Program-made: the position numbers and the translations under genes
Notes under the pieces: generated by a model
Seen by the model: only the letters and a program-made list of their open reading frames with translations
Told to the model about the DNA's origin: nothing
Database searches by the model: none
In this document: piece after piece, positions 45,924-57,670 of the stretch
How positions within the stretch are numbered: position 1 is the first letter of the stretch
Layout: each line of letters starts with the position of its first letter
Assembly (NCBI RefSeq): GCF_003255815.1
Contig: NC_037669.1
Location: forward strand, 130,177,215 to 130,241,214
Direction: 5' to 3'
Length of the DNA: 64,000 bases
DNA from: Theropithecus gelada
Taxonomy: Eukaryota > Chordata > Mammalia > Primates > Cercopithecidae

Positions 45924-46280
45924 CTCTATTTAACATCAAGAGGGATGCCTCAAAGGAGAGGATTAGAATCATCTCTAACATTATTTACTCATATGTCTGG
46001 CCATTGATGCTGCTATTGACAGGAATCTTACTCAGCCAGAGCTGTTAGCCAGAGGACCTGAACGTGGCCACTGGATGTAGACTGGGCTTCCTCACAAAAT
46101 GATGGTTACGTTCCAACCATAAGCATCCCAAGACAGAGAGAGAGCCAGGAGGAAGCTGTATCTGCTTTTCTAATGCAGCCTTTGAAACAATAAGTGACAT
46201 TTTTGCCACATTCTATTTCTCAAAGCAGTTACCATGTTCTCACTAAGTTGAAGGAGTTTAAGGAGTGGGAAATATAGATT
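45800..46280 (+). mobile_element. Ancient interspersed repeat, family not resolved (spans left arm and spacer)
   Basis: 'ctgtttcagtaacaaactgt', 'gggcaggacttggcggggaa', 'gggcttcctcacaaaatgat', 'gagagccaggaggaagctgt' and 'gccacattctatttctcaaa' follow a familiar mammalian middle-repetitive consensus that I cannot name with confidence. Its continuity from arm into spacer gives direction to the duplication. Confidence 0.5.
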
Positions 46281-46349
46281 TTACCTCATGGTAGAGAACA
46301 GAGTTTGAAAAAACATGTGAAACCCAAAAGTATCATTGCATCCACTCAT
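45924..46349. other. 426-bp spacer of the inverted repeat
   Basis: Single-copy within the window. Holds the rest of the unnamed repeat and about 70 bp of unassigned sequence. Confidence 0.9.
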
Positions 46350-46862
46350 CAGAGATGAGCTTTCCCTGCCAAGTCCTGCCCAAGTGGCAAATGTATGAGC
46401 ACAACTAATATCACTGTAGTGAACCACTGTGTTTTGGGACAGTTTGTTACTGAAACAGATGGGATGAAAGTTCTGTAAGATCCACTCCAAGTGGGGTGTG
46501 GTCATAACTCATTTTTTTAAAACTAATTTTTAACAGTAGTGGACAATATTCTGTGCCTTTGGGGACTGTCTGAGTTTAAAGCTAGTATTTCATAATCCCC
46601 AAGATTTCTGTCTACATCCTCTTCCCCAGTGCACAGTTTGCCTGGTTACTGGCTGCAAGTGCCTTTGGATATGCTATACAGTAAGATTTACAGTAGGCAC
46701 TTTTGATGTTTTCCTAAGGAAATCCCCCAATTATACATGATTTCACCTTAGGAAAGGTACACTAAGTCTGTGAACTGACTCAAGTGAATTGAACATCTAC
46801 TTAGATTCTAAGGACCTAGTAATCAGACACCCACTTCAAAAGATACCTACAGGACAGACCAT
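46350..46862 (-). repeat. Right arm of the large inverted repeat
   Basis: Reverse complement of 45410-45923. Both boundaries are sharp: inside it departs at 'cagagatgag' (46350-46359) and outside at 'ggacagaccat' (46852-46862). No transposon ends or target-site duplication are evident at either edge. Confidence 0.97.
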
Positions 46863-46869
46863 AGTTTGA

Positions 46870-47865
46870 CAGACAAAGGAAAATATACTTTGTCACATAT
46901 CCTTTGACTATTAATCCAGTTCCAACGTGTATGGTTGAAATAGATATACTCAGTAATCAGAAAACATCCACAAATTTTCTCCCAGATGAATGACAAAGAT
47001 TATTTTGTAATTAACCAGGCAATCTCTCCTATTGCAGTGGTTATCCAAGGTTTTCCCTCATTTGGAGAGCAAATAAACACTGCCCCTGCTTGCCTTCTAG
47101 TCCATGAAACAGGTCTGACAAATATTTCATTCTTGCTATTCCAATAAATAGAGAATATAGAAGCAATTTGTTATTCTAGGGTAGACCAACAGTAAACCTT
47201 CACTGTCTTATCTCTGAGCTAAATAAACTATCTGGCTCTCTGTCATAATTTAATGTAAAAGACTTTTCTTTCTCATCATTTCATAGAACATCATGCTGTC
47301 CACTATAGTGAACATCATATATCTAGGTCCTGATAAACAAAATGAAGTAATTTAAATGCGATGAAAAAACATGGAGGCTATTGGCTGAAAAAGCAATCTT
47401 ATGAAATTTTAGAAACCTGCTATTCCCATAAATCTGGGGGGATATAATAGTCTGGGGGCAGTTGAAAACTGGTTTCTGCACCTTGAAATTCTCACCTCTA
47501 AGAAACAGACATGACACTTGCCAGTTCTCATTAAAATGTAATGGGAAAAGCCTCATAAACCATGTTTTATGTGCTGCTGTTTGCCATTTGGTAAATAACC
47601 TGACATGTTAATAACTTGAAATGGAGCCACAGTTAGGACTGGCTCTCCAGCCAGTCCAGACTTCAGTGCAAGGAAATCTTTAGCCCATATGACTCAACAG
47701 ATCCAATGATGTTTGAAGTGTCCATGACAGCTCAAATGCTTTGTAGAAATTAAGCCCCAGTAAGAAAACCACAACTTAGGTGTTAAAGAGGAATTATGTT
47801 TTCTTTGGCTAGACTTTAGTCTTAAATGGCTGTATATTGGTTTATATTACAGGCTGAATAGCAGA
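46870..47865. other. Unannotated; possibly upstream part of the ERVL fossil
   Basis: No firm landmarks. Position and orientation would allow more retroviral pol sequence, but decay prevents a call. Confidence 0.35.
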
Positions 47866-47869
47866 CCTT

Positions 47870-48910
47870 AATACACCAGGACATACCACAGCATGGGCTG
47901 CGGGTTATACACTGAACATTCAAGTTATTAAGTTGGGTATATCCATCAATGTTCTATAAGCAAATGCAGTTCCTGAGGACACAAGTGGTTTTCCTGAGCA
48001 AGTAGGTCAATTGTTCATTGTGATTATTCTCACTGCAGTGTCATCACTTCCTCAATCCACTCGTACGACCATATGGAAAGTTTATGCTTTATGACTACTT
48101 TATGCAACTTTTCAAGCCTGGTTCATAGAAAGTTCTGCCCAATATGCTGGTACTAGTTTAAAATGGACTGCTGTGGCCCTACAACCCTACTTGGTGTGAT
48201 GCTGAGGGATGATGAAAAGATAATCCTTCCAGTGGGCATAACTAACATGGTACATATTGTGGTCCACTATTCCTGGAAGGAGAGCTTGCATGAGGAACAA
48301 TTGAAAGGCAATGACTAATGGTTTGACCAGATGGTCTGAGACAAAGAGGTTTGGATAAAACTCAGAATTTGAAAGTATTTTTGTACTATGCAAATGTGTA
48401 GCAGAAAGTTCCCACTGAAGAGAATGCTCTCAGTAATTAGGGGAACAAGTTGTTCTAACATGTAGATGCCAGTCAGGCTTTTTTCCCCCAGTTCCAGTAA
48501 TGTTTACTAAACAGGCTTGTTTAAATAGCAGCCATAGTGTCATAAGGGGTTTTAAATAGGCTCAACAAATGGAATTCTCCTCAGCAGTGCTGACTTGGCT
48601 ATCATCACTACTGAGTGCGTAACTTTTCAGCAATACCAGCCATCCCTGAGCCCTATATAGGCTCTTATATGCTGAGTAGATCAGACAGTCATTTGGCAGA
48701 AAGTTGATTATTTTGGAGCCCTTCCCCCACAGTGGATTTTTTCTTACTGGAATAAACACTTATTCTGGATTTGGATTTGCCTTCTCTGCTTGCCATGCTT
48801 TGCCAGCAACACCATCTGTTGACTGCTGAATGTCTGGTCATCATCAAGTTAACCCAAACAATATTACTTCTGACTAAGAAAGCTCAATTTACAATGAAAA
48901 AAAAAAATAA
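47870..48910 (+). pseudogene. ERVL-type endogenous retrovirus internal fossil (pol RNase H/integrase region)
   Basis: Phrases in order, such as 'tggaaagtttatgctttatg', 'ccagtgggcataactaacat', 'gaataaacacttattctgga' + 'tttggatttgccttctctgc' and 'caacaccatctgttgactgc' + 'tgaatgtctggtc', resemble the pol-to-integrase stretch of ERVL/HERV16-type elements. The frame is destroyed by stops and indels, and no LTR is visible nearby. No functional product is possible. The family assignment is from memory. Confidence 0.6.
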
Positions 48911-48914
48911 GGCA

Positions 48915-51015
48915 ATAGGTTAGTGTTCATGGGATTTGCTGGTCTTCTGTCCCAGAAATACCTGGCCTCATGGAATATGAAATTATGTTTTAAAGACTCA
49001 GTAACAGTGTCAACTGGAAGATAACACTGTGAGGTTTCGATGCTGTCTTACAAGATACAACCTAGTTTTTTATTAAATCCTCTCAGCCATAATATAAAAT
49101 CTGTGATTCAAGGGATAGCAATAGGAGTGGTTCATTTAATCTAAGAATCTGATTGAGAGATAATGTTTATTTAAATTGAAGAATTACACTTCTAAACTTT
49201 AAAATGTATTCATTAAGATCATTACATTCAATCTCACGATCTTTGATTACAAAAAGTTGTTCTCAAACATTTTATATCATAACAATATTTGTTTAAATTA
49301 CTTGTAGAAATAGTTTAGCTTATTAAACTCAAATATGAACATTTAAACACAAATGATTCACATTAGAGTACAATTAATCTATACAATCACAGAGTGCCTG
49401 TCACATAGTAGGTTCCAAAATAAGTATCTGTAGAATGGATGACTTTTAAATAACAAATTTGTCCAGTGAATTTACAATATTTTCCATAAATAAAAATTCA
49501 ATCTGCACATAACTTATTAAGAATAAGTCGAGCATATTTAAATGTTAGCATCTTCTTTCTATTCCCTTTTTTAAAGTAATTTTTAAATCATTTCTGTGGC
49601 TGTCTCTAATATTAACACAAAAATGTATTGCTCATAAGAATATTTCAGACCATAGTGATTCCACAGAAATAGACTGTATATGATAAATATTTTTTACTGC
49701 TACTTATGACACACATTTCTACCTAAATCAAAACAAGTTAACTCCAACAAGGAAAAATATAATGACAGCATTTCTTTGAAATAGAAAGAAATACTATTCT
49801 AAGGGAATAAATGTATTTTATTGCTTTCTTTATAGACTAACTTAAATGTGTTTGCCCTCCTTAGAACTATGAAAATACTCTACCTTGTTCCTTGGTTTTA
49901 TCTTTAACGATCTTATGAAGTAAACGAGGCCATCTTTTTCTGTTTGTTGCAGGCATTTTAATCCAATTTCTGTAATAGTGAAAATGTGAGAATCTCAAGC
50001 AGATATGGGCTTATGTTTTTTAATGGGAGCTGATCTCATGAGGTGAGATTTTTGATTTCCCACCTGGCTACCAGAGAGAAAGAAAAACAGAAAAAACTAG
50101 AACTAAACTCTGCATGTAAACTTACATCAATTCTTCAGAGATCTACTAATTTCACGCAACAAAAATAACAGCCTGTGAATTAAACCAAAAAGGAAATACA
50201 TATTAAAATATTTGTCTTGAGACTTACACACCCATTTTTGAAATAGCTCAAAAAACTCTAAGTCACTGGAGATTTGTTGCAAAAGTAACAAAAGAAAAAG
50301 TTATGTAAAAGTTGTTAAACCACTTTGGAATGAAATATTTCCTGATTTTATGTATTAAAGTACAAAAGAAAAAGGTATGATGCATTATGTAAAATTGTGA
50401 TCACAAAGCTAATAATGAGCTATTTAAAACAAATTATAGTTTCTTAATACAATGCATCTGTCACAACTCAGCCAAATTCAGGCAAATCTCTCAGCCAAAT
50501 AGATTTTTGCTATTAAGAATAATAAAATGTAAAAAAAACTCAGATTTTAAAAAGGGCCAGCCATCAAAATTTTACTTTTTTACTTCATGTCAACATTGCT
50601 TTGTGATCTAAACATTCTGACACCTTCAGAATTAAGGCTATTCTGATTATATAAATTAAACCTGTATATGATGCAACTCACAGATTTTTATTTCTCTTAC
50701 TAGACAAATATCATATTTATTTCATTCATTGGGTTCACATGCTAAATCAAATCACTAGGATGCACTATCAGAAATGTAGACATCTTCCTCAAGAAGTTCC
50801 GAAGAAGAGACTGATATGAAAATGACTAAGAATAATATAAGAAAGAATGAAGTTTATCTGCAACAACATTATGAGTCATGCTGTGGGAATATATTCCTAC
50901 TTGAGTGTTAAGGAATGTCTCAAAGAAATGGCAATTTTTAAACCTAAACTCTAAGGTTGTTATACCTATATGTCCCAAATGTCTGGGATATGATAATTAT
51001 TCTACAAATGATTAT
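48915..51015. other. Unannotated AT-rich sequence with an L2-like end at 49385-49445
   Basis: 'cagagtgcctgtcacatagt' + 'aggttccaaaataagtatct' resembles the sense L2 3' terminus (49385-49445). Otherwise no recognised element in about 2 kb. Confidence 0.45.
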
Positions 51016-51026
51016 CGAATTTATTT

Positions 51027-51320
51027 ATTTATTTTTTGAGATGGAGTTTCACTCTTGTTGCCCAGGCTGGCATGCAATGGTGCAATCTCGGCTCACAGCA
51101 ACCTCCACCTCCCAGCTTCAAGTCATTCTCCTGCCTCAGCCTGCAGAGTAGCTGGGATTTCAGGTATGCGCCACCACGCCCAGCTAATTTTGTATTTTTA
51201 GTAGAGACAGGGTTTCTCCGTATTGATCAGGCTGGTCTCGAACTCTGGACTTCAGGTGATCCACCCATCTCGGCCTCCTAAAGTGTCGGGATTACAGGTG
51301 TAAGCCACCACGCCTGGCCT
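51027..51320 (-). mobile_element. AluS
   Basis: Short A-tail (ATTT)n, 'gagatggagtttcactcttg', 'caacctccacctcccagctt' and an end of 'gccaccacgcctggcc'. Target-site duplication 'gaatttattt' at 51017-51026 and 51322-51331. Confidence 0.95.
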
Positions 51321-51339
51321 TGAATTTATTTTTTTAGAA

Positions 51340-53135
51340 AAAAATTATTTTAATATAAGGGAGACACATTATTTAAAGCATGTAAATAATGAACTTTCGC
51401 AAGCAAATTCAGTTTGTGCCTGACACAGAGGCTAACCATCCTGGTTGATATGTGACAGCAATTAATCCTACTATATTATCATGCAAAGACTGAGGGCCCA
51501 TTCCTCAAGGGCAGCACAAGTTGATCTGCAATGCCATTTCACTCCAGAGTGTCACAACTTTAGTCCTAACACGGTAAATGTAACTCTCAAAATTTAATGT
51601 TTCCCACTCCAAGCTTGTCAGAAACATTTACAAAATGTGTTTTTACCTCATCACTACACCATGAAATACTGATTTTATATGTTAAAAAAAAACTGAGACA
51701 AGTAAAAAGAATCCACAATGGCTATTATCATAGAACTGTAGCAGCTATTGTGGTCTGATATTAAAACCACTTTCATATAGGGACCTTTTGTCTTTACACA
51801 AACATTTTTTGTAAATGTATGACTTAAGAAATATTATCCAGGCAGAGACTAATGAGCAAGATAGATGAGAAATCTCTGCTTTCAAAAGCTAAATGTTCTC
51901 CACAAAGTATATCTTTTATCACCCCAGATTGTCAAAGTCTCCGCATTTGACCTTTCAAAATTTCAAAAATGTGAAGGGACAAAGCTATCCCTAATAATCT
52001 ACCAATATCACTGCATCTGCTGAAATGTCTTGGTATCCACCATTAGTGAGATGGATGATGGAAGGTGAAAATCAGAAGCTCATCTGAGAAGGGTCATGTT
52101 CATTCCCCTGGTGATAGATGAAAGCTATTTCTTTGTTAGCAGCAATCCTCCTTTATTGTCATGCAAGTCCTGCAGTGGGAATCAACCATATTTTTTTTCC
52201 AGTTTGCTCAAGTTAAGTGACACATTCATTCCACCTGGGATAGATTGCTGCAAAAACTGTGCTACGTCCCTCAAAATTGTATTTCTATGTGTGCTGTGGA
52301 ATCTCCCTCATGTTACCTCTGGCTGTGTTTAAAGATTGACTCTCCTTGAAAACCTAGAAAGCATTTTAAATTCCTAAACTGAAAAGCAGAAGAACTGGAT
52401 TCTTGCTGTGTGAGTCTCTAGACAATTAGGTAATTTTGTAAAAGCGATTTGGTCAGTCTGCGGCTCTGTGTCTTCATATGTTTGCTTTAAGAGCTTTCTT
52501 TAAATATAAAGGGTACACCGCAAGTGAAGGTGTGAGAAGTGAAATAAAATAAAGAGTTATCCAACTATAGGTTGAAATAAATCCTGTAAAATCTTAATAA
52601 AAAAGAGAATGTTCAAACCAATCTTGGAAAATAGTCATCTATGACTGACCTGAAACTATCGAAATCCACACTGCTGAAGACCCAGATAACACTGCGGAAG
52701 ACCTAGATGATATGCCAATAGGGCTTTCAGATTTTCACACTGCCTTATGTAGCCCATATGTGATATTATCTCACCTTTATATACTTGAATAACTATTTTA
52801 TTATACCACGTCATTTTTAATAAAATTTCACATAGAAAAAAACTACAAAAAGCCTATGGTATGCCCATAATCTAACATTTACCCACCACTACTGTTTTTA
52901 TATCTCCTCGTTACCCCAAAAAGACTAGCTAAAAGACTCTCCCCAAGAAACTTTTCCCCATCTAGAACTTCACAAGAAATATTTTTCTTCTTCTCCTTTT
53001 CCTTTATCTACTAAGGTCAAGATAAAGACACACTTCACCCAATAACCTAAGAGATTATCCTAAGTCCCAGAGGCCACTTTCTCTTCTATAATGCATACTT
53101 TATAACTGGTCTTACCACCAAAGAGTATACCAAAA
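51340..53135. other. Unannotated, with minor repeats
   Basis: A 21-bp imperfect tandem pair lies at 52669-52710 ('cactgctgaagacccagata' / 'cactgcggaagacctagatg'). A sense MIR-like trace at 52395-52490 ('gtgtgagtctctagacaatt' ... 'tctgtgtcttcatatg') is too weak to assert. Confidence 0.4.
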
Positions 53136-53139
53136 TATG

Positions 53140-53300
53140 ATCCAATAAAATACAAGAGTATCCAAGAAAAAAAAAAAAACAAAAAAAACACGAGTACACA
53201 AGAAAATGTATACATGATAAGGAATATCCAAGAGAATATAAGAGTATCTAAGAAAAAATCCAAGCTTATACCAGAACATGTATACACGATAAAGAGGCCT
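53140..53300 (+). repeat. Degenerate A-rich minisatellite
   Basis: 'tacaagagtatccaag' (53151) recurs as 'tataagagtatctaag' (53237). 'gaaaatgtatacatgataag' (53202) recurs as 'gaacatgtatacacgataaa' (53274). Spacings of 86 and 72 indicate tandem copies with indels. Confidence 0.7.
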
Positions 53301-53304
53301 TACA

Positions 53305-54400
53305 AGTAGCATGAAACACGGCCCACAAACAAAAGAACTAGAACATCACCCTAATGAGGGACCCTCAAGACTAGATATGGAAACTAAGATTAAGATTAAT
53401 CATAAGGAAGAAGAAGCCTATGGGGAGTAATCAATCAAGGGTTGTGTTTAAAACAAATATTATATTTTCCTTCTGTGATTTTTATTCTGATTCTTCAGTA
53501 TTTGCTCTCTTTCTCCTATTTTGCTTAACTTTTGAATGTCTGCAAAATTGAAAAAAATATATAAATATATGAGTAAAATCTATGATCTTCCTAAATCCAT
53601 GTGCAGTGCATGTGTGTGAGGGGGCTGGGGGATGAAGACAGCAGATACAGGATTACAAAACACTATCTACACCAGAAAATAATTTATAAACTAATTTTAA
53701 GTTAACTCATAAAATCACAGGAAGTAATGATCATACATTTAAATTAAAATCAAAATAAACGTGGTATAGGCTTCACATGCTATTATTTCACTGAAGGACT
53801 AGGCACTATGCCAAAAACAATGAGCAGTGACTTTATAGAAAAGGTGAGAAATGGTACCAAAAAGATGGGGAAGATAAAAAGAGAAAGAAGAGAAGAAAGA
53901 GGACACTCTAAGTTCACGGGCAGTCTAAACAAAAGCTAAATCTCAATGCACAGCATATTGCACAGGGGATTATAAGGGGCATGTGGAAGCTATAGTTCAA
54001 GCAGAGAGATAACTTTCATTTTATTTCATATCGTAGCCAGAGAATAGGACTACAACTAAAGGATGAGAGTGTATCTTCTTCTCGACAAACTATTTATCTA
54101 ATTTAATGTCCGCTTCTATAATTGGGAGGGGAAAGATCAGTGCTTAGCTTTCAGATATTATGAGAATAAAAATATTATATTTAAAGGACCAAGCGAGGGC
54201 CTAGTCTTGGTAGGTGACTATTAACTCTAGAAAGTTTTTCTACAATAATAAAAACAAAATCTTGCAAACAATTTAGCTGTCTATCAACAGAATGGACCAA
54301 GTCACTGAGGAACTCATTGCTATCACTGGACGTGTTCATTTATAGCCTGGACCAGTGGTTTATCCAAAAGAAGTTTTGTGTATAAAATGATCCATCCAGT
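53305..54400. other. Unannotated sequence
   Basis: I see no recognised repeat or exon. Confidence 0.4.
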
Positions 54401-54404
54401 ATAA

Positions 54405-54645
54405 TCATGGTAATAATAGCTTATATTTGTTGCATTTTACTTCAGGCACTGTCTTCAGTACTTTATATGAATTCTATCATATTTTTCTTGAAGCACAATT
54501 GTGAGGCACTTACTGATATTATATTGAGACTAAGTAAATTGCCAAAGGTCACACAGCTCATTGGTAGCAGAGCTAGGATTCAAACCCAAGAAGATTATTA
54601 GCTCCAGAGTCTGAACTCCTGATGACTATACAATACCACCTCTCA
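54405..54645 (-). mobile_element. MIR SINE (antisense), near full length
   Basis: 'ggcactgtcttcagtacttt', 'tatgaattctatcatatttt', 'tgtgaggcacttactgatat', 'agtaaattgccaaaggtcac', 'acagctcattggtagcagag' and 'ctaggattcaaacccaagaa' follow the complete antisense MIR. Confidence 0.95.
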
Positions 54646-54960
54646 GGTTAAGTACAGTCATACCTCAGAGTTATTGCAGGTTCAGTTCCAGACAAGTGCA
54701 ATACAGTAAATATCGCAATAAAATGAATCTCACGATATTTTTAGTTTCCCAGTGCACATAAAAGTTATGTTTATACTATACTGTCATCCATTAAGTGTGC
54801 AACAGGATTATGTCTCAATTTAAGTTTAAAATACTGTATTGCTAAAAACTGCTTTTAGCAAGTCATAATCTTTTTGCTGGTGGAAAGTCTTGCTTTAGTG
54901 TTGATAGCTGCTGACTGATCAGGGTGGTGGTTGCTAAAGGTTGGGGTTACTGTGAAATTT

Positions 54961-55180
54961 TTTTTTAACTTTTTAAATTTATTTTAATCTTTGTGGGTAC
55001 ATAGTAGGTATATATATTTATGGGGTACATTAGATGTTTTGATACAGACACACAATACATAATAATCACATCATTGAAAATGGGGTATCGATCCCCTCAA
55101 GCATTTATCTTTTGTATTACAAACAATTCATTTATACTCTTTTAGTTATTTTTAAATGTATAATTAAGTTGTTATTGACT
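54961..55180 (-). mobile_element. L1 3'-UTR fragment inserted in Tigger1
   Basis: A T-rich start then 'tatatatttatggggtacat' and 'gttttgatacagacacacaa' are antisense L1 3' UTR. Tigger1 sequence ('aatttcttaaaataagac') resumes at 55186. Probable degraded target-site duplication 'tgtgaaattt' / 'tgaggtaattt'. A short 5'-truncated insertion. Confidence 0.8.
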
Positions 55181-55665
55181 TGAGGTAATTTCTTAAAATA
55201 AGACAAAAAGGAAGTTTGCCACATGATTCTTCATTTCACAAAGGATTTCTCTATAGCATGAGATATGTTTGATAGCCTTTCACCTACCAAAGAAGTTCTT
55301 TCAAAATTGAAGTCAATCCTCTCAAACCCCGCCATTGCCTTATCAAATACATTTACATATTATTTTAAACCCTTTGTTTTCATTTTAACAATGTTCACAG
55401 CATCTTCCCCAGGAGTAGATTCCATTTTTTTAAAAAACCCACTTTCTTTGTTCATCCGTAAGAAGAAACTCCTCATCTATTCAAATTTTATCATGAGACT
55501 GCAGCAATTCAGTCACATCTTCAGGCTCCACTTTGAATTCTAATTCTCTTGCCATTTCCACCACATCTGCAGTAATTTTTATCCACTGAAGCCTTAAATC
55601 CCTCAAAGTCATTCATGAGGGTTGGAATCAACTTCCTCCAAACTACTGTTAATGTTGATGTTTTG

Positions 55666-57332
55666 AATTTGGATGATAATCCTGAAAGACACAGTACTGA
55701 ATGCTTAATCGCAAATGTTGAAATCCTGAATGTTCAAAATTTCTGAAGTTTATGTCTCTGAAGTCTAAAATTCTTATCATCTAAAACCCCCCAAATAACT
55801 GTCACAGGACAGTCACATCATGTTAGGTGAAACTATTATCTTATAATTTTTTTATTTGCATTTGGTGGAAAGTTCAGATGAGTAGCTTGGCCACATGATA
55901 TGGCAACAATGAATACCTCAGTTTAAAAGTGATCATTTGCCTACATTGAAATTCCTTCCAACTAATGACTTTCCAGGAGTTGTTAATGAATTAAAGCAAC
56001 ACATGCCTGAAAAAGACAGCAAAGTTACTGACTGGCTTAAAAATAATTATGTGCATGATAGAATAAGAATACATTTACACAATGGTGTTGCTGTTATATC
56101 ACCAATATTATTTCTGCTAAATTTGCAGTCTGTGTATGAATGCATGTGGAATGGATTTCCACATGCACAAAACTACATAGAAACATGACACAGAAGATGG
56201 AAAATTTAGTAGGGAATGCTCACGTTGGTATATATTGAATCATATAAGAATTTCAAAGAGAGCGGTGCCACATAGAAAGTGAATGTAAACTATTCTCCTA
56301 GGAGAGCCATATCCTAAAAGAAAAAAGAAAAGAAAAAAGCTACTCATTTTGATGCAAGACTTAAAAATACAGTTAATGATCATGAAAGTCTGCCAGCTCT
56401 TATAGATTATCTTCTGCAATTACCCATCATCTATCCCTGTAATACACACTTTCATGTGTTGAATTTTCTTTTTAGTTTTGGGGGTGTTGTTTTTGTTTCT
56501 TTTTCTTTTTTCTATTTTTTCACTATTTTGAACTGTCAGCATTACTTTTTCACAATTTGCTATGTTATATATTTTGTCTTCCCATAATTTCCAATATTGG
56601 ACGTATAAATTGTATGGAGACTTTTAGAGCGTTTGAATGTGTTTTATACATTTCTTTTGCAAATTTTACTCTATGAAAGTGGATTATCACAATGTTGACT
56701 GTGTGTAATCATTTTGCATGTATGTAAAGATGTTGAAACTTCCTCAGTAAACGAAGAGATGTCCTTTTTGTACATCTGCATTTGTGAAGGATAAAATTTT
56801 TCAACATCTCAGCTCTTTGGGTGACTGCATATGTGGTGGTGACCCATCATGGTTTTCCATTGATCTTGTTTGAAGACTTAGGTTTTTCATCACAGTATTT
56901 CCAATGGCTGCAATTATAAAGCTGTGTGCACACAACTGTCAATCATATTGATATGAATTTATTCATTTCCCTTTTTGACCTGTTTCTTTATGAATATGAT
57001 TCACCCACTCAGAACTGTTATATTCATGCAAGTGTCATTAATATACTTGAGTCTTTATATTTGCAAAACCATATGTTATTATTGCCTATTGTATTGTGTG
57101 AAGTGGAATCATTTTTAGGAAGTCTCTCTGAACCTGTTCTAGTTCATGAGGCTGATTCACAATAAAAAATTATATAATTTTTAAAGTGCTTTTCTCAGAA
57201 TTGTATTTTCAATATTTTGATGTTTCAGGATTGTGATTTTCAGGATTTTAGACTTCAGAGATTTTGATCTTTTGAATTCAATATCAGAATTATTGCATTC
57301 AGGGTTGTATCTTTTGGGATTGTAATCGTCTC
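55666..57332 (+). mobile_element. MULE-type DNA transposon, Ricksha-like, nested in Tigger1
   Basis: About 1.67 kb interrupts Tigger1 between 'ttgatgttttg' (55655-55665) and 'ttgatattttg' (57333-57343), a 9-11 bp target-site duplication with one mismatch, as expected for Mutator-like elements. The ends form long terminal inverted repeats of about 100 bp built of 'aatcctgaa'/'ttcaggatt' words: the left end has 'actgaatgcttaatcgcaaa' and 'tctctgaagtctaaaattc', the right end reversed has 'cctgaatgcaataattctga' and 'tctctgaagtctaaaatcc'. A transposase remnant lies within. Closest named primate family I know is Ricksha (MULE-MuDR). Confidence 0.82.
55937..56188 (+). pseudogene. MULE transposase C-terminal remnant
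   Basis: An 83-codon open stretch. Residues 64-79 read 'QSVYECMWNGFPHAQN', close to the conserved MULE/FLYWCH-associated transposase motif of the form W-S-V-Y-(x)4-N-G-x-P-R-T-N-N. The invariant Trp is replaced by Gln and the Thr-Asn-Asn by Ala-Gln-Asn. 'TDWLKNNYV' (residues 31-39) fits the segment that precedes it in the family. No DDE catalytic core or FLYWCH zinc finger can be seen in frame; the gene is truncated and broken. Confidence 0.7.
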
Positions 57333-57410
57333 TTGATATTTTGACCTCCTCTCATTAATCATTAATGTTCTTAATGACATTTAGAATGGCAAATCCTTTC
57401 CAGAAGTCTT

Positions 57411-57614
57411 TCAATTTACTATGCCCAGTTCCATCAGAGGAAAATTATATACTGCACCTATAGTCTCATGAAATGTACTTCTTAAGTAAAAAGACTTGAA
57501 AGTCAAAATTACTCTTGGATCCATGGGCTGCAGAATGGATGTTGTGTTAGCAGGCATGAAAACAGTGTTACTCTTCTTATACATCTCCACTGGAGCTTTT
57601 GAATGACCAAGCAC
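57411..57614 (-). pseudogene. Tigger1 transposase fragment (DDE-domain end)
   Basis: A 67-codon antisense open stretch with 'MPANTTSILQPMD' at residues 20-32. This is the hallmark segment of pogo/Tigger transposases just before the last catalytic acidic residue. In Tigger1 the following residues are a Gln-Gly; here they are Pro-Arg. It is one surviving piece of a disrupted ORF. Confidence 0.88.
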
Positions 57615-57630
57615 GTCGACAATGAGTAGT

Positions 57631-57633
<3 letters not shown>

Positions 57634-57670
<37 letters not shown>

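Noticed and set aside
46281..46505. Matching open frames on opposite strands (45768-46007 and 46505-46281), which could suggest a duplicated gene
   Set aside because: They are the same DNA in the two palindrome arms; the frame overlaps an old repeat and has no domain.
53060..53312. Hydrophobic antisense open frames resembling membrane segments
   Set aside because: Phe/Leu/Ile-rich reading of an A-rich degenerate minisatellite.
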